64,000 nucleotides of DNA from Candidatus Tepidiaquacellales bacterium OLB4/UTCHB1 (GTDB lineage: Bacteria; Bacteroidota; Ignavibacteria; Tepidaquicellales; Tepidaquicellaceae), in the NCBI GenBank assembly GCA_002050165.1, contig MWSW01000010.1, positions 62,001 to 126,000 of the forward strand, given 5' to 3'. The translations under genes were made by a program, and so were the position numbers. Below, piece by piece: positions 43,548-54,400 of this stretch; within the stretch, counting starts at the first letter, position 1, and the number at the start of each line of letters is the position of its first letter. The notes under the pieces were generated by a model, which was not told the origin of the DNA, did not search any database, and was given only the letters and a program-made list of their open reading frames with translations.

Positions 43548-46130
43548 TCAGCCATCTTGTTTGCTATCATCTGCCGGTTGAGGTTGAAGATTTTTTTTTC
43601 GCTGCAGGTAAATACCGAGCGCTCCTGAGATTAAAAATCCAATTACAATTATATTTGCAACTATACTGACGTTCTTTCCGGTGTAATAGCTTTGAGGATG
43701 AAACTCCATTCTGATTTCGTGATGTCCGGGCGGTACAATTGCTCCTCTGAACAGGTAATCCACTTTCAGGATTTCAGATTCCTTTCCGTCAATGTACAAT
43801 TTCCACCCTGCAGGATAAAAAATCTCACTGAATACAAGTAAATTTGTCCCCGTTGCATTTACGTTGTATTTGATATTGTGAATATCAAAGTGAGTAATAT
43901 TTACCGAAGCGTTTTCAGTGGCGGGTTGAATTTGTATTCCCGGATCAGATTCAAGGAGAGCAGTTTTCGAAGGATCGAAAGAATTTTGTTTTATCTGTTG
44001 GAGAATCTGAAAACCGTCCATTACTTGATAAGAATTTACAAAAAAGGCTCGTTGTAAACTTCCATTATTTCTGTAAACCAATTTTGTTCCTTTGAAAACC
44101 TGTTCAAACAATGGATTCTCAGGCAAAGGTTGATCGGAGATCAGGTATTTAACATTCGCAAGTGAAAGTAACAATGGATTAAGATCCCCTGCAACATCAA
44201 TTGCATCCTGATAATTTCTAATCTTTGCGCCATGATATCCGTTGAACAAGTGTAAACCGTAGTACGCAAGGTGATTGCTCGTTGCAAGTCGCCCACCTGA
44301 AATTTCCGCAACTCTGTATTTAAAAGTATCGGGATCATTTTGTAAAATGAAGTTTACGTAATCGCGCTCGCCAAAAGCGTTTTCCTTTGTCGTACCTGAT
44401 TCCCAATGGAGAGTATCGGAACTAATATTCCACAAGTCAAGTGTTGCGACTAAAATGAGAATAATGAGAAATATGTTCTGTTTAAATGAATTTTTTACGA
44501 ACGCAAACATGGAACCAATAATTAAAAGGATAAGAAATGAATGAAGCCTCATATCCTTTATAAGATTTTTATACGCAACCTGTGAAATCTGAGAAAAATA
44601 TTGATTGATTTGTTGTGGATTATTACCCTGCGCGATAAGTTCTTTTACCTTTGGTCCGTTAAGTACACTGTCTTTGTAACTGTTCTCAAAGCCAATGAAT
44701 GAAATCAGAAGCATCAACAATGCAAGTCCGCCGAAAATGTAAGCGAGTGTCTTAAGTCTTTCCTGTCCTGCCTTTTCTGATTTTAAATCAAGTATGGATT
44801 TTATCCCGAATCCAGCAAGAATAACAAATGCAAAGTCCATGTAATAATGTATCATTACCGGCGCCCTGAAACTGCTGAAGTATGGCAGATTGTAAAAAAA
44901 AGCATCGTAAATAATGGGAAATGTTCGACCAAAAGATAAAAACAGAAAGAAAACCGTTATGAATGTCAATGCCTGAACGGACTGTGATTTCCGGATATTG
45001 AGAATAATACCGAATAAAGCGAGGAGCAATACTATAACCCCAAAATAAACCGGTGAATCAGTAAACGGCATTTGCCCCCAGTAAAGGTTTGCCCTCTGTC
45101 CGTCAACTTCCACATCTCCGAAACCGTAATAGTACGGGATAATGAATGTTAATACTTCACCGGGGCTAAATGACCAGTTTGTCGCATAATTGTAACTTAA
45201 AGGGGTATCCTGATTTGATGCCGGATCATTTTTCAATGTTATTTCCTGTTGTCCTCGGATTGAAAACTGATTATACTCTTTGATGGAAAGCAAAATATTC
45301 GCATCCATTGCAATAGTGAGAATCAATGCAATTACCCCGATTGAAAGGGCTTTGATGATCCCTGACACCTTTTCTTTTCTAATGAATTTGAATATTAAAC
45401 TATAAACGAAATAAATGCCCAGGAACATGTAACTATAAAAGAGCATCTGAATGTGGTGAAAGTGAAACTGAATATACAGAATGACGGAAAGTATTCCGAC
45501 ATAGAGTATGAGTTTGAAAATTCCCTTCGGATCTTCATCAGTGATGCGGTCAATGATATAGAGAATAAACGGGAACAGGGCGATCGTAAACATTTTGGTA
45601 TGGTGGCCGACAATGATGAGTTGAATAATTGGTGTCGCTAAAACTGCGGTCAAGCCACAAAAAAGAGCGATGTAATTATTTTTGAATTTGTATTTTGCAT
45701 AAATGAAAACACCGATTGCAAATATAATATAATAAGGAGCAGTCAGTTTGAACAGGTTCCACCCTGCGTAAGCATTAAAGATGGAATCCCAGATGTACGA
45801 GAAAATATTATGAGCCGCAGGTAAACCGGTGGTGAGTGAAGCTAACGATGGCATTCCGCCAAATATATACGGTAGCCATAAGGGGAAAATACCAAGAGAT
45901 TTCGCATCATCCAGAAAATTCCTGAAGCTCAATGGGGAAAGATTATCGGCAGAGGCAAATAGTTTTCCGCCGAAAAATCCCTCCCTGAAGAAAAGCAGGA
46001 TGACGAGGCACAAAATGCCGACGAAGATATAATTCTGATATTTTATCAGAGAATCATCCGAAGTTTTCAGCTCGGTTGATTTGCTTACATTAATTTTATT
46101 TAAGGAAGATTTCTGTTTCTTTTTAGCCAT
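43548..46130 (-). CDS. YfhO-family multi-pass membrane protein
   Basis: The 860-residue product has about 12 hydrophobic helices and a large extracytoplasmic C-terminal domain, with conserved YfhO features 'FREGFFGGKLFASADNLSPL', 'FGGMPSLASLTTGLPAAHNIF' and 'GTTKENAFGERDY'. In Gram-positives YfhO relatives glycosylate teichoic acids; in this group they are usually annotated as putative glycosyltransferases. It is separate from the accC unit and divergent from the flippase gene at 46256. Confidence 0.85.
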   Translation of the reverse strand: MAKKKQKSSLNKINVSKSTELKTSDDSLIKYQNYIFVGILCLVILLFFREGFFGGKLFASADNLSPLSFRNFLDDAKSLGIFPLWLPYIFGGMPSLASLTTGLPAAHNIFSYIWDSIFNAYAGWNLFKLTAPYYIIFAIGVFIYAKYKFKNNYIALFCGLTAVLATPIIQLIIVGHHTKMFTIALFPFILYIIDRITDEDPKGIFKLILYVGILSVILYIQFHFHHIQMLFYSYMFLGIYFVYSLIFKFIRKEKVSGIIKALSIGVIALILTIAMDANILLSIKEYNQFSIRGQQEITLKNDPASNQDTPLSYNYATNWSFSPGEVLTFIIPYYYGFGDVEVDGQRANLYWGQMPFTDSPVYFGVIVLLLALFGIILNIRKSQSVQALTFITVFFLFLSFGRTFPIIYDAFFYNLPYFSSFRAPVMIHYYMDFAFVILAGFGIKSILDLKSEKAGQERLKTLAYIFGGLALLMLLISFIGFENSYKDSVLNGPKVKELIAQGNNPQQINQYFSQISQVAYKNLIKDMRLHSFLILLIIGSMFAFVKNSFKQNIFLIILILVATLDLWNISSDTLHWESGTTKENAFGERDYVNFILQNDPDTFKYRVAEISGGRLATSNHLAYYGLHLFNGYHGAKIRNYQDAIDVAGDLNPLLLSLANVKYLISDQPLPENPLFEQVFKGTKLVYRNNGSLQRAFFVNSYQVMDGFQILQQIKQNSFDPSKTALLESDPGIQIQPATENASVNITHFDIHNIKYNVNATGTNLLVFSEIFYPAGWKLYIDGKESEILKVDYLFRGAIVPPGHHEIRMEFHPQSYYTGKNVSIVANIIVIGFLISGALGIYLQRKKNLQPQPADDSKQDG

Positions 46131-46255
46131 TAAGAAATGTGAGGATTTTATTATGAACCTCTCAAAATACCATTTTTACTTACTCTATAAAATACAAAAT
46201 CCAGATTTATAAATTGAAAGTGGCGCATTCATAAAATATCTTCGTAAAAAAATGA

Positions 46256-47743
46256 TTGGGATTAATACAACAGCAGTCCGTTAAGAATACAATTTTTGGT
46301 TACCTCGGGTTAGGGGTTGGATATATAAATTTTGTTATTCTGTTTCCAAACTTTTTCAAAGCAGAAGAATTTGGGCTTATTCAGCTGATAATGTCACTCT
46401 CAATCGTTTATTCTCAGATATCATTTTTTGGTCTTTACAACTCAATTGCTAAATTTTTTCCGTTATTCAGAAATGAAAGCAAAGACCATAACGGCTTTCT
46501 TTTGGTTGTTGCGGCAATTACACTTGTTGCGTTTCTTTTAATCACCCTCATTTATCTGATTTTCAAACCTGTAATTCTTGATTTCTTTAAAGACAACTCA
46601 TCTTTGTACATTGAATATTACTTTGTTCTGATTCCACTGTCTTTGTTTCTGCTATTGTACAATATTTTTGAGAGCCTTGCGAGGTCAATATTTAAAACGG
46701 TTTATGCGGTCTTTTTAAAGGAGTTTTTGTTTCGTGTTTTAACATCCGTGTTAATTCTCTTTTACATTACAAGTATTTTAAGCTTTGAAAATTTTGTGTT
46801 CGCATATATTATCCTGAACGGATTCATCTCGTTGTTATTAATGATAAGCGTAATCCACAGCGGAGAGTTTTCTATACTTGGTTTAAAAAGAAAAGTTAAT
46901 GCACGAAGATGGCGAGAAGTAATTAAGTTCAGTTCGTATTCGTTTGTTGGTAGCTCAACGTATATGCTCGCAGAGAATATTGACAAAATTTTAATCGGCT
47001 CCTACGTTGGATTAACAATGGTCGGCGTTTATTCTGTTTTTTTTTATATTGCGGGAGTTTTAAAATTTCCTGCAAGGGCAATTTACAGAATTGCATTACC
47101 TGTGATCGCCGTTTCATGGAAGGGGGATGATATAAAAAATATACAGGAAATTTATTATCGCTCCTCGAGATTGCTCCATATTATCGGAAGCATAATTTTT
47201 ATCTGTTTGATGATAAACCTGAATAGCCTCCTTTTGTTTTTTAATAAGACTGAATATGGAGAAAATTATATGCTTCTGATTTTACTTGGATTCTCAGCAT
47301 TGATTGATGTAACCGGCGGAATTAATTCCGATATAATTGCTACTTCATCTAAATTCAGATATGACGGAATTTTCAATGCGGTATATCTTATAGTTTGTAT
47401 AATTTTGAATTTTATTTTTATTCAATTGTATGGTGCAACCGGTGCTGCTATTGCGACACTGGTTTCAATGTTTTTATTTAAGTTTGGTAAATGGAATTTC
47501 ATCAGAGTGAAGTTTAAAATGCAACCGTTTGACTTGAAGTATTTTTATCTGATATCAATCTCAGCGGTGTCGTTTTTGGTCGGAGCAACCATTCCTGCGA
47601 TAAGCAATATTATCGTGGATGTCATTGTAAGATCTGCTATTACTACGATTGTATTTTTTTCACCGATTATTTTTTTCAAACTCGATCCCGATGTAGTAAG
47701 GATATTCAGAAATTTAAAAGATAAATTGAATCTATCTTCATGA
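46256..47743 (+). CDS. Second Wzx-like oligosaccharide flippase
   Basis: The 495-residue product is a MATE/MOP-superfamily transporter with about 14 hydrophobic helices, beginning 'NTIFGYLGLGVGYINFVILFPNFFKAEEFGLIQLI' (residues 11-45). The start is TTG at 46256; an ATG a few bases upstream is out of frame and yields only ten residues. It probably exports a lipid-linked glycan made by the downstream glycosyltransferases. It clearly differs in sequence from the flippase at 37606. Confidence 0.88.
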   Translation: MGLIQQQSVKNTIFGYLGLGVGYINFVILFPNFFKAEEFGLIQLIMSLSIVYSQISFFGLYNSIAKFFPLFRNESKDHNGFLLVVAAITLVAFLLITLIYLIFKPVILDFFKDNSSLYIEYYFVLIPLSLFLLLYNIFESLARSIFKTVYAVFLKEFLFRVLTSVLILFYITSILSFENFVFAYIILNGFISLLLMISVIHSGEFSILGLKRKVNARRWREVIKFSSYSFVGSSTYMLAENIDKILIGSYVGLTMVGVYSVFFYIAGVLKFPARAIYRIALPVIAVSWKGDDIKNIQEIYYRSSRLLHIIGSIIFICLMINLNSLLLFFNKTEYGENYMLLILLGFSALIDVTGGINSDIIATSSKFRYDGIFNAVYLIVCIILNFIFIQLYGATGAAIATLVSMFLFKFGKWNFIRVKFKMQPFDLKYFYLISISAVSFLVGATIPAISNIIVDVIVRSAITTIVFFSPIIFFKLDPDVVRIFRNLKDKLNLSS

Positions 47744-47744
47744 A

Positions 47745-48464
47745 ATGATCACGCGATTAAAAAAAATTTATGTTAAAAAGCAATTCAATCCAGGCTTGAT
47801 AGGTATTTTTATTAACCCTTTTTATTTTGGTCGGAAGGGGATTTATAAAAAAATTAAATCCTACGCAAAAGAGCTGAACGGCAAGCTACTCGATTTCGGA
47901 TGTGGTTCAAAACCCTATCGTGAACTATTCTCTGTATCAGAATATATCGGCGTAGATATTGAGGTAAGCGGACATCCACACGATAATGAAAATATTGATT
48001 TTTACTATGACGGGAAAACACTTCCTTTTAAAGACAATGAATTTGATTCAGTTTTTTCTTCCGAAGTTTTCGAACATATATTCAACCTTGACGAGATAAT
48101 AAATGAGTTGTACAGGGTCCTGAAACCGGGAGGGAAAATATTGATAACGGTTCCATTAGTTTGGGACGAGCACGAAGCGCCATACGATTTCGGACGATAT
48201 ACCTCGTATGGTTTATCTCATCTGCTTGAAACAAGCGGATTCAAAGTTGAGAAAATTGAACGTACAACAAAATATGTTGAAAGTATATTTCAACTTTTGA
48301 ATTTATACATTTACAGAGTCTTTGAAAAATGCGGAACTGTTCCCGGTTTTTTTGCTACGATCTTATTTACAATTCCGTTAAACATATTTGGTCTGCTATT
48401 GTCGGCAATTCTTCCCGACAGACCACAGCTCTATCTTAACAATGTAATATTGGCGCGCAAATGA
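47745..48464 (+). CDS. Class I SAM-dependent methyltransferase
   Basis: The 239-residue product contains the SAM-binding motif I 'LLDFGCGSKPYRELF' and downstream motif 'FDSVFSSEVFEHIFNLDEIINELYRVLKPGGKILITVP' (residues 99-136), typical of UbiE/glycan-associated methyltransferases. The substrate is unknown; the context suggests a sugar or lipid. It starts two bases after the flippase stop, and its stop is embedded in an ATGA with the start of the disrupted FkbM gene. Confidence 0.88.
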   Translation: MITRLKKIYVKKQFNPGLIGIFINPFYFGRKGIYKKIKSYAKELNGKLLDFGCGSKPYRELFSVSEYIGVDIEVSGHPHDNENIDFYYDGKTLPFKDNEFDSVFSSEVFEHIFNLDEIINELYRVLKPGGKILITVPLVWDEHEAPYDFGRYTSYGLSHLLETSGFKVEKIERTTKYVESIFQLLNLYIYRVFEKCGTVPGFFATILFTIPLNIFGLLLSAILPDRPQLYLNNVILARK

Positions 48465-49272
48465 TTCTACTCCTGAAAATAATATTTAAGGATTTGTACA
48501 GAATTTTAAAATCAGCTCACGGTTTTAAATTTCAATGCTAATCCTGAAATTCGGAGGCTCGGGTCGGTTTCAAAAAAGAGAAATTAAATTTAACGGTCTG
48601 AAATTTACTGTCGTTGACACACTTTCGTTTTTATGGCAATATAAAGAGATTTATGTTGACGGTAGTTATTAATTCAAAACTGAAAATTCGAATCCATTAA
48701 TAATTGATTGTGGGGCGAATGTTGGGACAAGCGTTGCGTTTTTCAAACAATGTTACCCGAACTCCAGAATAGTTGCTATCGAGGGTAATCCTGAAATAGC
48801 GGAGATTTTAAGTCTGAACATTGAGAAAAATTCTTTGACCGGAGTAGAAGTAAAGTCCGCAGCAGTTTGGCTGCATGAAGGTAAAATCCCAATGTTGCTC
48901 GAAGCAGCAGATAGTTCTACAATTTCGGATTCAATGGAGGCGACCGAAGTAAATTGTATCAGACTTAAAGATTTGCTTTTATCGTTCAAAGATAGAATTG
49001 ATTTACTTAAAATTGATATTGAAGGTGCAGAAACAAAGGTTCTTATTGATTGCAGTGATGAACTCGATTTAGTTAGAAACCTTTTCGTGGAATATCATTC
49101 GTTCACTAAAGAAGAACAGGAATTGGATAAACTCTTGGGGGTATTAAAGGGGAGCGGGTTCAGGGTGTTCATCAGCACGGTAAACTCTCGTCGGGAACCA
49201 TTTATTAACCGGAACGATGAATATAATAAACCGATGGATATGCAACTAAATATTTACGCATACAGAGATTGA
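48461..49272 (+). pseudogene. FkbM-family methyltransferase, disrupted by frameshift and in-frame stop
   Basis: An ATG at 48461 (ATGA overlap with the upstream stop) opens 'MILLLKIIFKDLYRILKSAH', but that frame stops at about 48539. From about 48533 the following frame continues the FkbM pattern (LKFGGSGRFQKREIKFNG, then TVVDTLSFLWQYKEIYVDGSY), then meets an in-frame TAA at 48670-48672. Beyond it the same frame runs on as 'LIIDCGANVGTSVAFFKQCYP' (SAM-binding core) and 'LLKIDIEGAETKVL' to the stop at 49270-49272. So a single-base loss near 48532 and a nonsense codon separate the parts. It may be an inactive pseudogene, or two sequencing errors; an ATG at 48535 could restart the second part. 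Confidence 0.7.
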
Positions 49273-50549
49273 AAATACTTTTTATAAATAAATACGATAT
49301 CCACGGCGGAGCAGGAATTGCTGCTTTTAAACTTGCACAAAATCTCAGCAGGTATTACAAGACACAAAATTCGTTTATCGTTGGAATTAAAAAATCTAAT
49401 GATGGTAATATTTTCCAATCACGCGATAATAAATTCCAGATAGAAGTTGAACGCGGTTTGAATTTTCTCCTGAGTACATTTGGTTTGCAATATTTCTTTT
49501 TCCCGTTTTCAACGAAACGAATACTCGGAATTCTTGACAGAATAAAGCCTGATATCATAAACCTTCACAACCTACATGGTGGTTATTTTAAAACCTCGTT
49601 GCTAAAAACCATTTGCGAAAAATATAAAGTTGTCTGGTCATTGCACGATATGTGGGCTTTGACAGGGAGTGCAGCGTACACGTTCGGGGATGAGTCATGG
49701 AAGGAAATGAGAACATTTAAAGCTGAATCCGGAATTTATCCATACCTTGGAATTAATACGAACAAATTTTTAATGAAGCACAAAAAGATGATTTACGATT
49801 CATCAGAGTTCACAATAGTAACTGCTTCGGAGTGGATGTATCAAAATGTCAAAAACAGCCCGTTGTTGAATTCGAAACCAACGATAAACATTCCTTACGG
49901 GATTGATTTAAACCTTTATAGTAATGAAGGACGGGCGAAGTGTCGAGAAAAATTTGGAATACCGGTTAACGGGAAAGTATTAATCTTCGGAGCAGAAAAA
50001 CTTGACGATCACAGAAAAGGGATTTCTGAGTTAATTAAAATTTTGGAAATTATGTCAGAGGATTTGAAATCAAGTGTTCACTTAATTGTACTTGGAAACG
50101 GTGATGACTTAAACCTGAATTTGCCCTCAAACTTCATTGTAAGAAAAGTCGGTTATGTAAGCGATGAAATTTTGTATTCGGAATATTTAAAATCTGCCGA
50201 TATTTTCCTTTTTCCCTCAAAGGATGACAATCTTCCGGTTATGCCGATTAACTCGATTGCTTGCGGAACCCCGGTTATTGCATTTGATGTTGGCGGTTGC
50301 TCTGATATTATTGAAGACAACTTCAATGGTTATTTGATTGCTCCATTTAACCTCCTTTCTTTTGCGAAAAAAACCATTTCACTGATAAACGATGACGGGA
50401 AACTAAAATCTTTCTCTATAAATGCGAGTAGCCTGGCGAAAGAAAAATTTTCAGAAAAAAGAATGGCAGAACAATACTATAATTTGTTTAAGAATGTGTT
50501 AAACGAAAATGTGTCTGAAAATAAAATTAAATCGGGTACACGGCAGTGA
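49269..50549 (+). CDS. GT4-family glycosyltransferase
   Basis: The 426-residue product has the GT-B/GT4 pattern: 'KYDIHGGAGIAAFKLAQNL' at the N terminus, 'VWSLHDMWALTGSAAY', and in the C-terminal half 'YGIDLNLYSNEGRAKCREKFGIP', 'FPSKDDNLPVMPINSIACGTPVIAFDVGG' (residues 315-343), the donor-binding E/N-x7-E-like region. WcaC/WcaL-type capsule enzymes are the nearest shape. The start is TTG at 49269, four bases inside the upstream stop region (TTGA). Confidence 0.87.
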   Translation: MKILFINKYDIHGGAGIAAFKLAQNLSRYYKTQNSFIVGIKKSNDGNIFQSRDNKFQIEVERGLNFLLSTFGLQYFFFPFSTKRILGILDRIKPDIINLHNLHGGYFKTSLLKTICEKYKVVWSLHDMWALTGSAAYTFGDESWKEMRTFKAESGIYPYLGINTNKFLMKHKKMIYDSSEFTIVTASEWMYQNVKNSPLLNSKPTINIPYGIDLNLYSNEGRAKCREKFGIPVNGKVLIFGAEKLDDHRKGISELIKILEIMSEDLKSSVHLIVLGNGDDLNLNLPSNFIVRKVGYVSDEILYSEYLKSADIFLFPSKDDNLPVMPINSIACGTPVIAFDVGGCSDIIEDNFNGYLIAPFNLLSFAKKTISLINDDGKLKSFSINASSLAKEKFSEKRMAEQYYNLFKNVLNENVSENKIKSGTRQ

Positions 50550-51301
50550 ACAAACCAACGGTGGATATTATAACTGTTGTATTGAACAGAAAAACCGAAT
50601 TTGAGAAGACAATTAACAGCATTTTCAGGCAAAGGTACGTTAATCTGAACCTGATAGTAATAGACGGAGGCTCGGTTGACGGAACGATAGATCTTCTAAA
50701 GTTGAATTCCGATAAGATTAAATTTTGGATGAGCGAACCTGATTCCGGCATTTACGATGCGATGAATAAAGGATTAAAACACTCTGAAGCAGATTACGTT
50801 TGGTTCATTAACTCGGGTGATGAAATCTATTCGGAAGATTTACTGTCTAAAGTTTTTGAAATACCGGTTGAATACGATGCTTATTACGGTGATATGGTTT
50901 ACATTGACGAGCAGGGGAACAACCTTGGTAGGCGGACCCTGAAATCGCCACCGGATGAGCTTTCGTGGAAGTCTTTCATAAACGGAATGGTTGTCAGCCA
51001 TCAATCCCTAATAATCAAGCGAACAAAAGCGGTTGATTACAACTTAAGCTATAAACATGTTGCAGATCTGGATTGGTGTATCCGGTCATTGAAGAATTGT
51101 TCGTCAATATTAAATACGAAATTAACTCTATCGAAATTTCTGGTCGGGGGTTATTCGAAAAAGAATATAGTCAAAAGTAATATTGAACGGTTTAAGATTT
51201 TACTTAAACACTTTAATCCGCTTCAGGTAATCCGGACACAACTCATTTTAGCCGTTAAATTTGTAATTTATTTTTTTTCCACCCGGAAGAAATACTATTA
51301 A
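50546..51301 (+). CDS. GT2-family glycosyltransferase
   Basis: The 251-residue product has a GT-A/GT2 core: 'VDIITVVLNRKTEFEKTINSI', 'LIVIDGGSVDGTIDLLK' and 'DSGIYDAMNKGLKHSEADYVWFINSGDE', including the D-x-S/G-type metal site. It resembles colanic-acid WcaE-type transferases. The start is GTG at 50546, overlapping the upstream TGA by 4 bases, so it is translationally coupled as the last gene of the plus-strand glycan arm. Confidence 0.88.
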   Translation: MNKPTVDIITVVLNRKTEFEKTINSIFRQRYVNLNLIVIDGGSVDGTIDLLKLNSDKIKFWMSEPDSGIYDAMNKGLKHSEADYVWFINSGDEIYSEDLLSKVFEIPVEYDAYYGDMVYIDEQGNNLGRRTLKSPPDELSWKSFINGMVVSHQSLIIKRTKAVDYNLSYKHVADLDWCIRSLKNCSSILNTKLTLSKFLVGGYSKKNIVKSNIERFKILLKHFNPLQVIRTQLILAVKFVIYFFSTRKKYY

Positions 51302-51305
51302 CGTC

Positions 51306-51331
51306 AGCAATATTTGGTTGAAAATATTGCT
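51306..51331. repeat. 9-bp inverted repeat after the glycan arm
   Basis: AGCAATATT and AATATTGCT are separated by an 8-nt loop, directly after the GT2 gene. No T-tract follows on either strand, so a terminator function is uncertain. Confidence 0.5.
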
Positions 51332-51493
51332 CAAAAGCTGCCGGTAATTATAAACCTGAAGTTTATTATCCCGATCTGATATTTTTTCCGAAAATATTTA
51401 TTTCCTGTCAAGAAAATTAAATTCGGGTTTATTGTTCTCCCAATATTAATTATTTTAGTGCACTACATTTTTAAAACCTACTCCACAGATTTC

Positions 51494-54400
51494 ATGCAGG
51501 AATTTGTACACTTACATAACCACTCGCATTATTCTCTTTTAGATGCGATATCACGGATTGAAGATCTGGTAGATGCTGCGGTAAACGAAAAAATGAGGGC
51601 TGTTGCGTTAACAGATCACGGCGTTCTTTACGGTGCGCTTGAGTTTTACAAAGCATGCAAATCACGTGAAATAAAACCCGTTATTGGTTGTGAAGTTTAC
51701 GTTGCGCAATCGGGATCACGATTTGACAGGGGTAAACGCAATGAATATTCCCCTGAAAACGGCGATAGCGCTGACGGTCTTACGTCGAGCATTAACTATG
51801 CTCACCTGATATTGCTCGCAAAGGATCTCGTAGGTTACAAAAATCTCATTAAACTTGTTTCGATAGGACATACCGAAGGATTTTACTATAAACCGAGAAT
51901 AGATATTGAAATGCTATCCAAATACAGTAAAGGTTTGGTAGCGACCTCAGCTTGTGCGGGCGGAGTAATATCTTGTTATATTGTCCGCGACGATCTTGAT
52001 ACTGCAAAGAAAATGACGGGCGTTTATAAAGATATATTCGGTGACGACTTCTATCTTGAAATTCAGGATCACAAAACCATAGACGCTGAAAAGAAAGTCC
52101 TCGCGCAAATGCCAAAACTGGCAAAGAAGTTTGGGTTAAAACTAATCGCAACTAATGACGTCCATTACATAAAGAAAGAGCACTCAGTTGCGCATAATAT
52201 TTACCTTCACCTCAGCGCGAAGCAAAGTAAGCTAACGAACAATTTCAATGTAACAACCGACCTTCGATACGGTACAGACGAAATTTATTTTAAGTCTGCC
52301 GCGCAGATGTGCGAGTTGTTTAAAGATTATCCCGAAGCTATAAAATCAACGATTGAAGTAACAGAGAAGTGCAATCTTGAGCTTGACATGAAGACGAATT
52401 ACATGCCAAACTTCAAATTGCCCGCAGATGTAGAAACTTCTATATCATTTGATGATTACCTCGCCATAGTTTCAAAGGAAGGTATGCGCAAACGTATTGC
52501 CGTTGTAAACGACGAGACGGAAAAGCGCCTCGAGTATGAACTTGACGTTATAAAGAGAATGAATTTCGCAGGATATTTTCTCATAGTTAGGGATTTTATT
52601 ATCGAAGCGAAGCGCCGTGGTATTATTGTCGGACCAGGGCGGGGAAGCGCTACCGGTAGCCTTGTGTGTTATTGTATCGGTATAACAGATGTCAATCCTC
52701 TCGAATATGATCTGCTCTTCGAGCGGTTCCTCAATCCGGAGAGGATTTCAATGCCAGACATTGATATTGATTTTCAGGATGACAGGCGGGATGAGATGTT
52801 TCAGTACGCGAAACAACAATACGGCGAAACCGCTGTTGCACAAATCATCACCTTCAATCGTCTTGCGGCTCGAGGTGTACTCAAAGACGTAGGCAGGGTA
52901 TTAAATATCAATTTTAGCGAAATAAACGAACTGACAAAAATTATTCCGGTACAGTTTGGAAAAGTTACACCGCTTGAGAGATGTTTCGATGAAATAGATG
53001 ATTTCAAAAAGTATTTTAAAGATGCCCCGCAATCACAGAAAGCCCAAAGGGAACAATTGTTCGATAACTGCCTGGTACTTGAAAATCTGAACAAGAATTC
53101 CTCAATTCATGCGTCCGGTATTGTTATTGCACCGTCTGACATAACCGATTATGTACCATTGTCGAAAGTTGCTGGTGAAGATAACGTATTTTGTACACAG
53201 TTTGACATGAACCAGCTTGAGGATGCAGGATTGATTAAAATGGATTTTCTCGGACTGAAGGAATTGAAGGTTATCAAAAAAACCTTTGATCTTGTAAACA
53301 GCAGGCACAACCTTGATCTTAGCATTGAGAAAATTCCGCTTGATGATTCAAGGACTTTCGATTTATTCTCTGCCGGTTCAACGGTTGGAGTTTTTCAGTT
53401 CTCGAACAGCAAAATGCGGGAATACCTTGCTAAGATGAAACCACGAAACATAAATGACCTTGCTATAATGAACGCACTATACCGACCGGGACCAATGAAA
53501 TTTATTCCTGAATTCCTCGAAAAGCGAACGCGTGGTGAAAAAGTAAATTACCTTCACCCATTAATGGAAAATGCTCTCAAAGAGACTTACGGTATCATAA
53601 TTTTTCAGGAACAGGCGATGCAGATTGCGCGGGATGTTGCCGGTTTCTCTATGGCGCAGGCGGATAATATGAGAAAAGCAATGGGTAAGAAGATTAAACA
53701 AATTATGCTTTCTATCCATAATGAATTTATTAATGGCGCGTTAAATAAAGGTGTAAAAAAAGATATTGCAGAGAAGATTTTCAACCAGATTTTGGATTTT
53801 GCCGACTATGGATTTAATAAATCTCACGCGGTTGCATATTCAATTCTTGCTTTCTATACTGCCTACTTAAAGACTCACTACCCGCTCGAGTTTTTAGCCG
53901 TATCAATGGAATGTAGAAAAGATTCGGAAACGGAATTACAACAGCTCGCAAATGAATGCGGAAAGATGGGGGTCAGACTAATGAAGCCCGACGTGAATTC
54001 GGGTAACGTTGATTTCAAGGTAAGATATTTTGACGAGCGTTCAACAGATAAAGGAGAAATTATTTATGGTCTTTCTGCAATTAAAAACGTTGGTGAAAAG
54101 GCGGTTGCCGCTATTGTCAGTGAGCGGGAAAACAATGGCGAATTTATTTCGTTCATTGATTTTTGCAAACGGGTTGACCTTAAACAGGTAAATAAAAAAA
54201 CACTGGAAGGATTAATTTTTTCCGGTGCATTTGATAATCTTGAACCGAATCGTCGCAAACTTTACTGTAATATTGAGCGTGTGATTGCATTTGCTCAAAA
54301 ATATAAATTAAAACCCGAAAGCAGGGGACAGGAGGGACTCTTTGAAATTAGTGATCTAAATGAGCGTGAGGATGAGTATATCTTGGACGAATGCGAAGAG

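Noticed and set aside
51458-51493. GTG start for DnaE 36 bp upstream
   Set aside because: The conserved DnaE N terminus begins at the ATG at 51494; the extension is not conserved-looking.
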